NCBI GenBank assembly: GCA_003562475.1
Contig: PWUU01000077.1
Span: 1 to 64,000 of the forward strand
Direction: 5' to 3'
DNA: 64,000 nucleotides
DNA from: Dehalococcoidia bacterium
Lineage (GTDB): Bacteria; Chloroflexota; Dehalococcoidia; GIF9; AB-539-J10
Positions 53,601 through 62,153 of the stretch are shown here, in pieces. Positions within the stretch are counted from its first letter, which is position 1. The number at the start of each line of letters is the position of its first letter. Made by a program: the position numbers and the translations under genes. The notes beneath the pieces were generated by a model. That model saw nothing but the letters and a program-made list of their open reading frames with translations. It had not been told where the DNA came from and made no database searches.

Positions 53601-53966
53601 CTCCAGCGGGAAGCACTTGACTACTTTGACCGCGAAGCTGTCGATCGTCCCGATGTGGAGCCGGTGGATGCTCTCCAGGAGGCGACGCAGCATAGTGACA
53701 TAATCGCACATGGTTATCCGGGGAGCGCCGGCGCCGAGGTGGGAGGTGGTCTGTGTCGCTGCACTCTCGCTCAGGCAGGCTGCTGAGATGTACCCTGTGA
53801 TGGCGTCGAATATCTCTCCTGCGGCCTTGCGGGTGAATGTCAGCGCCACTATCTCATCGGGAGAGACGCCCTCGGAGAGCAGTCGGATGTACCGGTGCGC
53901 TAGCCTGAAGGTCTTGCCCGAGCCGGCGGATGCACGGATCGCGAGAAACGCCGGTGCTACGGACAT
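50679..53966 (-). CDS. UvrD-family helicase-nuclease (AddA-like)
   Basis: IRASAGSGKTFRLAHRYIRLL, HWLLDEFQDTSDLQWDVL, VMTVHQAKGLEFDVVILPELD, C-terminal nuclease motif IYDFKTDEI. Confidence 0.9.
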   Translation of the reverse strand: MSVAPAFLAIRASAGSGKTFRLAHRYIRLLSEGVSPDEIVALTFTRKAAGEIFDAITGYISAACLSESAATQTTSHLGAGAPRITMCDYVTMLRRLLESIHRLHIGTIDSFAVKVVKCFPLELGIPSSFELMEGDNAATQSFRRRILDQMFAGDPTSADRRRFLSAFEQARTGRSGKGVEAPLSDFIAAYQEHYRVLPEADRWGEPSAIWPNGSPWLEPVDDVNDVAKRFLACITAPGLSDAHHDRFSDFASAAARHTAYSRWDGPLRYMMDKLLACAGDLMSGCGTVKLNRTEYDLTGDAARQALALMKYVIATELRAAMARTRGIYHVIDMYDTLYDEAAHREGRLTFADVQHLLTGRGMAGSGAALTGSATAAHETSRLYIDYRLDAHLWHWLLDEFQDTSDLQWDVLGNLIDEVLQDDTGTRSFFYVGDVKQAIYGWRGGNPELFDMLLHRYPIIEQDVLQLSRRSAQPVVDTVNTVFREIPGEPDLPKGLPGRWRFEEHTTIHTDPETGCMMLLEPPCDGGELRPRPEDRYRLAAGLLRDIDPTRRRAPGDDVAPLTAAVLVRTNDQGKAVVDLLRRECPNMTVIHEGRAAIKDNPVVVVLLSLVTLAGHPGNTFAWRHLQMSPINSALGNDRHTRDALSRHLLRCIQAHGFEALLRDWSRRLDSVTTLDAYGRKRLGELLAAATEFDATGSRDCDEFLDFVDDYELHEQAADDAVRVMTVHQAKGLEFDVVILPELDDRLSMSKARDTSFVLARDPLTNQPLWALELPRRDVAMADPVLAAQLAKMEEDAALESLCLLYVAMTRAKRALYIVTSYPGKTASSFTQAAFLKRQLTGGTKPTEAGGNPYNVGGSVYTCLHTAGNQKWYESLPHLKKMPEPVVTQVVPGEAAPAAHGRLVAVRPSDADDAEKEAARLFDPERRQRLDAAAAVHELFRLVAWDDEVEVPIIVSQWDGGRSLDEDTRKRALHHFRTAMAHPSMRSILRRPDGRVTLWRERPFDVVLEDKWVTGTFDRVVIEHNTDDTPRTATIYDFKTDEIPAAGVPQRAALYRLQMELYRRALSRILHIMPSRIRLILIFTSPGIVHELSPRN

Positions 53967-56809
53967 GCCGTGTCCCCCTTGTCCCTGGCGGCGAGCGAGC
54001 CGGGATCGATTGTCGTGTCGTTCAGGCCTCCGGGAAACAGGGACTCGAAGTCGTCGAAATCAACCCTCTCAGCCGGGGGCCAGAATACGCCCCTCTGGAT
54101 GTCCTTCGCAGCAGCCTCTGCGCACGCGTATGCAGCGGCCGTGAGGCTGCTGTCCAAGCCCTCCCATGTAACCACACCGGTCGTGGCCGGGTCCGCAGGA
54201 AGATTAAAGTACCCGACGGTGACAGGCCCGGCACGGCGGACAGGCTCCGGGATCATGAGCGCGTAGAGTGGAAGCTGAAGGTCTATCCAGCGTTTGGGCT
54301 TGCCCTCGCCTTTGAATTGCGTGTAGGGCAGGGCCGTCTCGCGCCACGTGTCGAGGTGTGCCTGCTCCGGTGTCTTGCCGTTTTCGGATGCCTTGTAATC
54401 GAGCACCCGTATCTCTCCGGTCTCGATATTGCGGTCGATACGGTCGATGCGACCCCGTACAACAAGACCGTCGAGCACGCACGTGAACGACTCCTCGTGG
54501 CCGACGATTCGCCAGCCGTCGGCGACTGATCGGGCCTGCTCCCGTGCTGCCGCCGCCAGTCGGTCGCGTGCTTCGTCGAGCTGTATTGAGATGTTGAGGG
54601 GGAGTGATGAGCCGAGCCTGTCGGCCACCCACTCATCAGTCCTCGCGACAAGGTGCTTGCTGAGGAGTCTCGCATCGTCGCACTCCTTCATACGCTCGTC
54701 GGCCGCCATGGCATTCATGACGTGGTGCACCAACGAGCCGAAGTCGAGCGCGTCCAGTTCCCGCTTGCGGTCGTCGAGCGTCTCCATCCTGAGCACGTGC
54801 TTCAGGTAGAACCTGAACGGACAGGCGATGTAGTCGCGCAGCCCCACTACCGACACATGTGTGAGTGCCGGTGGAGCGCCCTGCAGTGGCGCATCGGCCT
54901 TGAACCTGAAGCTGACGGTCGAGGGAACGCTCGCGCGACTGTCCGCGGATGGCCCGAACAATCGTGAGGCGCGCTCCGGAAGCTCGGCATCGCTGCACCT
55001 GAACAGGATGCGGGATGGCAGCAGCGGGTCCCCACTGGCGGTTGTCTTTGCGGCGAGGAGCATCACCCGGCCATCTGCCCGGCGCGACTCGACGAGCGAG
55101 CGCGTGAGATACACGTCACGCCCGTATCGGTCGTCGTTCGTTCTGATTCTGATAGCCGCGCGAAGCGACTCGGGCAGGAAGGTCTCGTTGCTCAGTCGAG
55201 CGGGCACCTTGCCCTCGTTCATGCCGGTGACGACCACATGAGTGGCGTCATTCCACTGGAGCTCGAGCCAGCCCTCCAGGTCGATGGAGTCGCGGGGCCG
55301 CTGGGGCACAAACCTGGCGTCTCCCAGTTGGTCCAGCAGCATATCGAACACCTCGGCATCGGTGAATCCGAGGGCGCGGAGCGATGAGCCGGGCGAGGCC
55401 CGCAGCGCCTCGTCAACACGCACGGCAACTGCCCTGAATGCGTCGTCATCCGGCGAATCGTACTCGAGTTCCCGGTGTGCGAACACGGTCTGCAGGAACT
55501 GCCGGATGCGTGTTTCGATCGGCTCACTGGTCGAGCCAAACGATAGTTTCGCAACTATGTGTATGGCCTGCTGCAGGCTCGTGAGCCGCGATGCCGGAAG
55601 CTCGGCCGTGAACGCACCCTCGCGGAAACGCCTGAGCATATCGCCGGCCGTCGTGGGCAGGTAGTGATTCTGATATGCATCGAGTTCCTGGAGCAGCCTG
55701 TCTGCGCGCAGTGCAGACGAGGCTGAGAGATAGTCGAGTACGTCTGCGTTTCGGAGGAGCGTGGCGAGCGAGCGGTAGCTGCCGTCGGAGATGAGGTCGC
55801 GATACGCGCGCAACAGCTGCGCCAATGGAGTTGTTGCGACGGATACGCCGTTGGGATCGAATGCAGCGAGTCCGGCTTCTTCCAGTTCAGCTTCAAGGTA
55901 TGGTGCGACCTCCGGGTCGAGTATGCCGACCGCGACGTCGGCGCCGTGACTCTTGACGTGGTGCACGACGTATGCGCTCTCGGTTGCGGACGAGCCTGCG
56001 AGGACGAGGGTGTCGTTGATGTCCGGTATCTCGATCGTCTCACTGCGCCAGTCGGCAGCCAGAGGGCGTCCCCACCCGTCGAACATGGCGGCGTACTCAT
56101 CCGGCGCGTGTATGAGCACGGTTGTCTCGACCGTCTGTGCAACTGTTGAGAGCGCCTGCAGTGCGAGGGGCGCAGGGTCGGTGACACACGCGACAACGAC
56201 TCGTTCGATGCCGGGGGGAATCGCTGGATTCGTCGCCGCCTGGAGACTCGCCTGTCCGGGCTCCTGTTCTCCGGTGGCCGCACGATAGCGCGCTACGTAG
56301 AGATCTTCGAGGCGGGCCATATCCTCCCAGCGCTGGCGTTCTTCGAGTCGGTCACCGTGTGACTGCAGGACGTCCCTGATGGTGCGTCCGTGCTCGAGCA
56401 GTTCGCGGCGCAGCGAGTGCAGCAGCTGGCCCGTGCTGCGCGCCCACGCGAACGTGCGCAATGGTGGCTTCGGGAACAGCCCCGGGTAGTGCGCCGGATC
56501 GATATCGAGAAAAAGTCGCGTCCAGACTGCCAAGACATCGAGCCTCTGTCGTGTGTCATCTGTCTCGAGCGTCGCAATGAGCGAAGGAGGCGTCACTACC
56601 CGCGGCGGAAGCAGATAAGTGTTCTTCTCGTGACAGACGACGGCGAGCGCCTCGCGCAGACGGCGACCGGCGTGCCTGGTGGGCACTACCACCAGAGTCG
56701 ACCGCAGGTCGACAGGTCCTTCGGAAGCGTCACGTATGAGGTGGTCACGGACCCGTCGCAGTGCAGGTGCATCCCATCCGAGGAAGTGGCGTTCGACCGT
56801 CATGACCAT
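53957..56809 (-). CDS. AddB-like PD-(D/E)XK nuclease/helicase-fold protein
   Basis: STLVVVPTRHAGRRLREAL, LRDYIACPFRFYLKHVLRME, IRVLDYKASENGKTPEQAH, IDLQLPLYALM; overlaps the addA start. Confidence 0.85.
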   Translation of the reverse strand: MVMTVERHFLGWDAPALRRVRDHLIRDASEGPVDLRSTLVVVPTRHAGRRLREALAVVCHEKNTYLLPPRVVTPPSLIATLETDDTRQRLDVLAVWTRLFLDIDPAHYPGLFPKPPLRTFAWARSTGQLLHSLRRELLEHGRTIRDVLQSHGDRLEERQRWEDMARLEDLYVARYRAATGEQEPGQASLQAATNPAIPPGIERVVVACVTDPAPLALQALSTVAQTVETTVLIHAPDEYAAMFDGWGRPLAADWRSETIEIPDINDTLVLAGSSATESAYVVHHVKSHGADVAVGILDPEVAPYLEAELEEAGLAAFDPNGVSVATTPLAQLLRAYRDLISDGSYRSLATLLRNADVLDYLSASSALRADRLLQELDAYQNHYLPTTAGDMLRRFREGAFTAELPASRLTSLQQAIHIVAKLSFGSTSEPIETRIRQFLQTVFAHRELEYDSPDDDAFRAVAVRVDEALRASPGSSLRALGFTDAEVFDMLLDQLGDARFVPQRPRDSIDLEGWLELQWNDATHVVVTGMNEGKVPARLSNETFLPESLRAAIRIRTNDDRYGRDVYLTRSLVESRRADGRVMLLAAKTTASGDPLLPSRILFRCSDAELPERASRLFGPSADSRASVPSTVSFRFKADAPLQGAPPALTHVSVVGLRDYIACPFRFYLKHVLRMETLDDRKRELDALDFGSLVHHVMNAMAADERMKECDDARLLSKHLVARTDEWVADRLGSSLPLNISIQLDEARDRLAAAAREQARSVADGWRIVGHEESFTCVLDGLVVRGRIDRIDRNIETGEIRVLDYKASENGKTPEQAHLDTWRETALPYTQFKGEGKPKRWIDLQLPLYALMIPEPVRRAGPVTVGYFNLPADPATTGVVTWEGLDSSLTAAAYACAEAAAKDIQRGVFWPPAERVDFDDFESLFPGGLNDTTIDPGSLAARDKGDTACP

Positions 56810-56893
56810 GCCTCCAGCGCGACCCGAGGTGGCCGGTCGCGTCGCCTGGCCTTGCCCATGGTACCACGGGCGGAGCCGGCTTCGTCCGTGTCG

Positions 56894-57244
56894 CTACAGC
56901 GGGCAGCAGCAATCTTCACCGCGCAGCGGCACCAGGCAGATGAACTGGAGATTTTCGGTGCCGGTGTTCAGCAGCTGGTGCTGCTCGTTGGGAGAAATGA
57001 GGAGAGCGGAGCCCCGGCCAAACAGTACATCGCCTCGGGGGGCTTTGAGTACGCCTGTTCCCTTGAGTATGAGGATTTCGTGCTCGAAATCGTGAGCGTG
57101 ATTCGAGCTGCCTCCGCCGGGGGGTATATCGAAGATGCGCATCGCGAAGGTTGGGGCGCCTTCTTTCTGCCCGAACACAACGCGCTTCTGCGCTCCCTCG
57201 CCATAGGGTACCGATGGTATGTCGTCGATGTGACGTATGAGCAC
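56894..57244 (-). CDS. Cupin-domain protein
   Basis: MRIFDIPPGGGSSNHAHDFEHEILILKGTGVLKAPRGDVLFGRGSALLISPNEQHQLLNTG; GTG 57244 with RBS gatggaggg. Confidence 0.82.
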   Translation of the reverse strand: MLIRHIDDIPSVPYGEGAQKRVVFGQKEGAPTFAMRIFDIPPGGGSSNHAHDFEHEILILKGTGVLKAPRGDVLFGRGSALLISPNEQHQLLNTGTENLQFICLVPLRGEDCCCPL

Positions 57245-57300
57245 GTGATTCCCTCCATCGTAATGAACTGCAGTGCATGAGCGGCTCCGCGCGGATGCGG

Positions 57301-58245
57301 TCACGTGCCGCGGGTCGTCGCCACGAAATCCGCAACGGCATCGTCCAGCCCGTATCGCGGCTGCCAGCCCCAGTCGGCACGCGCAAGGCTGTCGTCAAGC
57401 TCTTGCGGGATCGACTTGATGAATGCGGTGATCTGCTCGTCCGGTTCAAACGTGATGTGGGCGTCGGGCATCTGACGCATGATCGCGTCTCTCAGTTCTT
57501 GGGCCGTAACGACGAAGCCGCGCAGGCTGTAACATCGCCGGGTGAGCGAGGCGTTGTCGGCGGTTGCGATGTCCGCGAGGCTCCGTGCGGCGTCGCGTAT
57601 GTACAGCACACCGGTCGGCGTCTCCGGCGCAACCCGCATGGCGTAGGGTCTTCCGAGGGCGGCCTCTTCGATTGCCAGCGACGTGTATGCGGTCCAGCCA
57701 GACGATGCCGCGCGGCCGAGTCCAAAAATAGGTGGAAAGCGGACTGCCCGGAAATCGAGCTTGAAGCGACGATGGTAGTACTCGCCCAATCGTTCGCTGC
57801 AGACCTTGCTGACGCCGTACATCCCGGTTGGGTGCTGGGCGAAGTCGTTGGGCACGAGCTCGCGAGGCGCATCGGGTCCGTACGAAGCAATGCTGCTGGC
57901 GTAGATCACGCGATCGACGTTGAACAGGCGTGAGGCCTCGAGCACGTTGTAAGTGCCGGTGATGTTTGCCTCGAATGCTGCCTGCGGCATAGACTCGCTT
58001 GCAGGGGGAAGTATGGCGCCGGAATGAATGATGTGGTCCGGCTTCGTGTCTGCGATTGTGCCTGTAACCTCGGCCCAGTTGGCGAGCGACCCCTGCACGG
58101 CGGACACCTGATTGCCGGCTTGCTGCAAGAATGCGTCGTCCGAGACGATATCGAAGAGCGTGATGTCGTGCCCCGCCTCGGCCAGCATAAGTGTTAGATA
58201 CCTGCCGATGAATCCGAACCCTCCGGTAATCAGCGTACGTGTCAT
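57301..58245 (-). CDS. NAD-dependent epimerase/dehydratase
   Basis: TLITGGFGFIGRYLTLMLAEAGHDITLFD; YGVSKVCSERLGEYYHRRF. Confidence 0.9.
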   Translation of the reverse strand: MTRTLITGGFGFIGRYLTLMLAEAGHDITLFDIVSDDAFLQQAGNQVSAVQGSLANWAEVTGTIADTKPDHIIHSGAILPPASESMPQAAFEANITGTYNVLEASRLFNVDRVIYASSIASYGPDAPRELVPNDFAQHPTGMYGVSKVCSERLGEYYHRRFKLDFRAVRFPPIFGLGRAASSGWTAYTSLAIEEAALGRPYAMRVAPETPTGVLYIRDAARSLADIATADNASLTRRCYSLRGFVVTAQELRDAIMRQMPDAHITFEPDEQITAFIKSIPQELDDSLARADWGWQPRYGLDDAVADFVATTRGT

Positions 58246-58309
58246 AAGACAGCCTCCATGGCGAGCAAATGGGAGGATACGGTGTCGTCTTGCCCCTGTC
58301 TGAGTCCTG

Positions 58310-59092
58310 TCACTCTTCGCGCTCCCCTGCGGGCGTCCCTGGAGTTGCCGGCTTCTCGAGGCCGACGCGCCGGTAGTACACCTCGGGTATACTCTCGGGA
58401 TCCTTGTAGAAGAGCAGCGCGCACGGCTTGTCCGGGTCGTCAGGGTCGTACTCCTCGACGAGCCGGGTGGGCACTCCCGTCGCCTGCATTGCCATCAGCT
58501 CATGCCAGACGGAGCAGTGCAGGCAGTAGTAGGAGACGTTTTCCTTGCCCCAGGACCACGGGTGGGCATTCTTCGTGGTTCCCAGGTTGAACGGCGGATC
58601 GGTTCGCGGCGGCGTGCCGTCAATCGGGCTACCGCGGCGCATCCGTCCTCCTGCGCCGCAGGGATCACATGAGATGACGAACCGATCCTCCTCTTCGCGC
58701 ACGGTCAGCTCGCCACGCTCCCCGGGGCCGGAGCGGTGCGCGCGCATCTGTTCTGTGTACCACTGCACGAGTTGCTTTCTGGTCTTGAGGTTCTTCAACT
58801 GATCCAGGAAGACGGCTGAAATCATCTGCCTGGAGTGCCGCAGCACGTCCAGAAGCCGTTCCTCGCCGCAGTTGTCGGATATCCAGGTCAGCAGTCCGTA
58901 CACCCAGTCGCAGTAGAGGTCGTGCAACCCCTTTCCCTCCAGTTGCACGTAGTCGATTAGTGCAAGTGCCGTCTCCGTATCCCCGGCCTTCACCGCGTCG
59001 CGTAGCCGGTCGTAGGAACTGATGCCAAGCTCCTCAATCGGCTCATCGACGCGCAGCGGTCTGCCGAGTAGCTCATAGTCGATCTTCAGCAT
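58310..59092 (-). CDS. Hypothetical protein with two cysteine pairs (SCDPCGAGGRM, YYCLHCSVWHEL)
   Basis: 260-aa ORF in a co-directional cluster; CxxC-type pairs ~70 residues apart; family not recognised. Confidence 0.7.
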   Translation of the reverse strand: MLKIDYELLGRPLRVDEPIEELGISSYDRLRDAVKAGDTETALALIDYVQLEGKGLHDLYCDWVYGLLTWISDNCGEERLLDVLRHSRQMISAVFLDQLKNLKTRKQLVQWYTEQMRAHRSGPGERGELTVREEEDRFVISCDPCGAGGRMRRGSPIDGTPPRTDPPFNLGTTKNAHPWSWGKENVSYYCLHCSVWHELMAMQATGVPTRLVEEYDPDDPDKPCALLFYKDPESIPEVYYRRVGLEKPATPGTPAGEREE

Positions 59093-59095
59093 CGG

Positions 59096-60325
59096 TTATC
59101 TCCCGGCCTTCACGTCGTCCGCAATACTCTTGAACTCTTCCTCGGTGAGCTGCCGCTTGACGTCGTGGGAGTAAAGCTTCACCCGGCGCAGTACCTCGGC
59201 GCCCTGTTCCTTGTCGAGGTCGATCTGCAGCTTCTCGGCCCAGATGGCGACGGAATCAATGCCACTCTTCTTTCCCATTACGTAGCGAGGATCGCGATGT
59301 CCCACGAGGGAAGGGAGTATTGGTACAGTCTCAGTCGGATACTCATTCCTGCTGTTCCGGTGCCAGCTTACGACCATCCCGGATTCGACGTCGTACGTCT
59401 CCTCGCCGACGAAGGGACGATTCGGCCCTCGTCCTGCCAGTGTTGAGACCAGTTCGGAAACCTCGGTGAACAACTCGTACTTGAGGTCCGCCTCCACGCC
59501 GTACAGGATGCGCAGTGCCATGACGGCCTCGATCATGGGACAGTTGCCGCCCCCTTCGCCGATGCCGGTGATGGTGGAGTGAATCACCTCACCACCTTCG
59601 AGGACGGCCATGACGGTGTTGGCCACGGCCATGCCGAAGTTATTGTGGAAATGAACCTCAAGGGGTTTGGCGATACGCTTGCGCATCGTGCGGGTGTAAT
59701 AGGCGGCACCGTGTGGAGAGAGGACACCGAACGTGTCAACCAGTCCCAGCGCATCCATGTGACCCTCGGCGGCGACACGTTCTATGAGTTGCAGGAACCA
59801 GTCGATGTTGGACCGGGTCGCATCAACCGGGAAGAAAGAGACGTACAGGCCCTGCTCATGCGCAAACTGTGTAGCCTTGATGGACAGGTCGATCGCCTTC
59901 TGCATCGACCACTTGTAGGAATGCTCGACGAGGTGTTCTGATGATGGTATCTCGATGGTGACGCCATCGACTCCACAATCGACGGCTCGCTTCACATCAT
60001 CTATCATGCACCTGCTGAGGACGAATACTTCGGGGCCAAGATTGCGTTTCACTATCTCCTTGATCGCGGCCTCATCGTTCGGGGAGACCGCCGGTGTGCC
60101 GGCCTCAATGCGGTGCACACCGACCTCGGCGAGCTTCTCTGCGATGCGGATCTTCTCCGCCCGTGTGAAGACGACGCCGGCCTGCTGCTCTCCGTCGCGA
60201 AGCGTCACATCGTGAATCCGGAGGCGGGAGGGAGGCCTGAAGTCCGCGGTAACCTCGTTGACGAAGTTCCAGGGACTCACAAACCAGCTATCCGTCTTCC
60301 AGGGTGGTGCTGCCTTTCGGGACAT
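59096..60325 (-). CDS. DRE-TIM metallolyase (homocitrate/2-isopropylmalate-synthase-like)
   Basis: IHDVTLRDGEQQAGVVFTRAEKIRIAEKLAEVGVHRIEAGTPAVSPNDEAAIKEI; EVHFHNNFGMAVANTVMAVLEGGEVIHSTITGIGEGGGNCP. Confidence 0.88.
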   Translation of the reverse strand: MSRKAAPPWKTDSWFVSPWNFVNEVTADFRPPSRLRIHDVTLRDGEQQAGVVFTRAEKIRIAEKLAEVGVHRIEAGTPAVSPNDEAAIKEIVKRNLGPEVFVLSRCMIDDVKRAVDCGVDGVTIEIPSSEHLVEHSYKWSMQKAIDLSIKATQFAHEQGLYVSFFPVDATRSNIDWFLQLIERVAAEGHMDALGLVDTFGVLSPHGAAYYTRTMRKRIAKPLEVHFHNNFGMAVANTVMAVLEGGEVIHSTITGIGEGGGNCPMIEAVMALRILYGVEADLKYELFTEVSELVSTLAGRGPNRPFVGEETYDVESGMVVSWHRNSRNEYPTETVPILPSLVGHRDPRYVMGKKSGIDSVAIWAEKLQIDLDKEQGAEVLRRVKLYSHDVKRQLTEEEFKSIADDVKAGR

Positions 60326-60348
60326 GTTGTCTCCGCTCGGTGTTGGGG

Positions 60349-61209
60349 TCACTCGAGGCTCTTGGCAAGTTCCTCGAGTTTCTCGGCCTCGCCCTCGATC
60401 ATCTTGTAGCAGTGGACGTCCTCGGGGAAACGTCCTTCGCGCACGTCCTCAACGTACTGTCCGATGGCTTTCACCGACATGTCGGCCAGCTCCGCATAGC
60501 GTCGGACGAACTTCGGCTTGAACGCTTCCCAGATACCCAGTACATCGCTCACGATGAGGAGTTGCCCGTCGCAATGCGGTCCCGCACCGATGCTGTACAC
60601 CGGGATGTCGAGATCCCTGGCGATGAAACCACCAACCTCGGGTGTGATCGCCTCCAGCAGGATCATGGCTGCACCGGCATCACGCACCGCGCGCGCGTCC
60701 TTGATGACCTCAAGCGCGGTCTCAGCGGTCCTGCCCTGGGCTTTGTAGCCGCCAAACTGTCCGGTGCTCTGGGGCGTCAGGCCGATGTGGCCGCACAGTA
60801 CCATGCCGGCGTCCACAACGGCGCGGATCATCGGCACAACTCGTCGTCCCCCCTCGAGCTTGATGGCATCCACCTCGGCTTCTTTGAAGAATCGAACCGC
60901 GTTTCTCACGGCATCATCGGGTGTTGTCTGGTAGGACCCGAACGGCATGTCGCCCATGATGAACGTATTGGGAGCGCCCCTGCGTACAGCCTGGCAGTGC
61001 ACGATGCACATATCCATCGTGACAGGGAGTGTGCCCGACGCGTACCCGTAGACCGTGTTGCCCATCGAATCGCCCACCAGGATCATGTCGATGCCGGCCT
61101 GCTCTTCAAAGCAGGCGGTAGGGTAGTCGTAGGCAGTGAGCCAGGTGACCTTGAGTCCTTCCTCCTTCATGCGGCGGAAGTCGAGGAGACCCTTCTTCTT
61201 GATTTCCAT
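60349..61209 (-). CDS. panB: 3-methyl-2-oxobutanoate hydroxymethyltransferase (PanB) family protein
   Basis: VTWLTAYDYPTACFEEQAGIDMILVGDSMGNTVYGYASGTLPVTMDMCIVHCQAVRRGAPNTFIMGDMPFGSYQ; GHIGLTPQS. Confidence 0.85.
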   Translation of the reverse strand: MEIKKKGLLDFRRMKEEGLKVTWLTAYDYPTACFEEQAGIDMILVGDSMGNTVYGYASGTLPVTMDMCIVHCQAVRRGAPNTFIMGDMPFGSYQTTPDDAVRNAVRFFKEAEVDAIKLEGGRRVVPMIRAVVDAGMVLCGHIGLTPQSTGQFGGYKAQGRTAETALEVIKDARAVRDAGAAMILLEAITPEVGGFIARDLDIPVYSIGAGPHCDGQLLIVSDVLGIWEAFKPKFVRRYAELADMSVKAIGQYVEDVREGRFPEDVHCYKMIEGEAEKLEELAKSLE

Positions 61210-61355
61210 CCGTATCCTCCTTGGGTCTGTCGCTGTGGCCGTCACATGCTATCTGAATTGGGGCGGAGCGGCAAGCGGTCCGGCTGGAGGACTTATGGGG
61301 AGTGCCCTGAATCGTTGGCGTATACTGATATTATGTGTGTGATGAGGCACGTGGT

Positions 61356-62060
61356 ATGAGTAAGACCATTCTCGTGGTCGAAGATGACGGAAACCTGCTC
61401 GACATCGTGCAGTTCAACCTCTCACGTGAGGGTTACCGGGTGGTAACCGCCAGAGACGGAGAGGAAGCACTGGATATGGCGAGACGAGGAAAACCTGACC
61501 TGATTATTCTCGACATAATGTTACCTCGGCTCGATGGCCTTGAGGTCTGCAGGATTCTTCGCAAGCAGATGAGTGTGCCAATCCTCATGCTCACGGCGAA
61601 AGCGGATGAGATCGACAGAGTCGTTGGTCTTGAGATGGGGGCTGACGACTACGTCACCAAGCCGTTCAGTCTGCGCGAATTGCTGGCTCGCGTGAAGGCG
61701 ATGTTGCGAAGGACCGAGCTCATCCGTGAAGAATCGGCCGGTGTGGCCGATTCCGGGCCGGACACGATTGAGATCGGCAACGTCGTTATCGATCTTGTGC
61801 GCCATGCTGTCACTCGAGGCGGTGAGGAGGTTCCACTCAGTCCTAAGGAGTTCGACTTGCTTGCATTCCTGGCTCAGAACAAGAGGCGGGCTTTCAGCCG
61901 TGACCACCTTCTTGAGAAGGTGTGGGGGTACGACTACGCTGGTGACACGAGAACCGTTGATGTTCATGTACGGTGGCTGCGGCAGAAGATCGAGACTGAT
62001 GCTGCACATCCTTCTCTTGTGGTCACCGTGCGTGGGGTGGGTTATAAGCTGGAGGCCTGA
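61356..62060 (+). CDS. phoB: OmpR/PhoB-family response regulator
   Basis: TILVVEDDGNLLDIVQFNLSREGY...DLIILDIMLPRLDGLEVCRILR...GADDYVTKPFSLRELLARVKAMLRR; followed by a PhoR-like kinase and PhoU. Confidence 0.85.
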   Translation: MSKTILVVEDDGNLLDIVQFNLSREGYRVVTARDGEEALDMARRGKPDLIILDIMLPRLDGLEVCRILRKQMSVPILMLTAKADEIDRVVGLEMGADDYVTKPFSLRELLARVKAMLRRTELIREESAGVADSGPDTIEIGNVVIDLVRHAVTRGGEEVPLSPKEFDLLAFLAQNKRRAFSRDHLLEKVWGYDYAGDTRTVDVHVRWLRQKIETDAAHPSLVVTVRGVGYKLEA

Positions 62061-62153
62061 ATGAGCCTCCACGTGCATGGGAGTGAGAAGGCCGTCTTGT
62101 GAGCGTACAATGAGGACGAAACACCCGTCTTCACCGCAGGGAGACTAGGTGGG

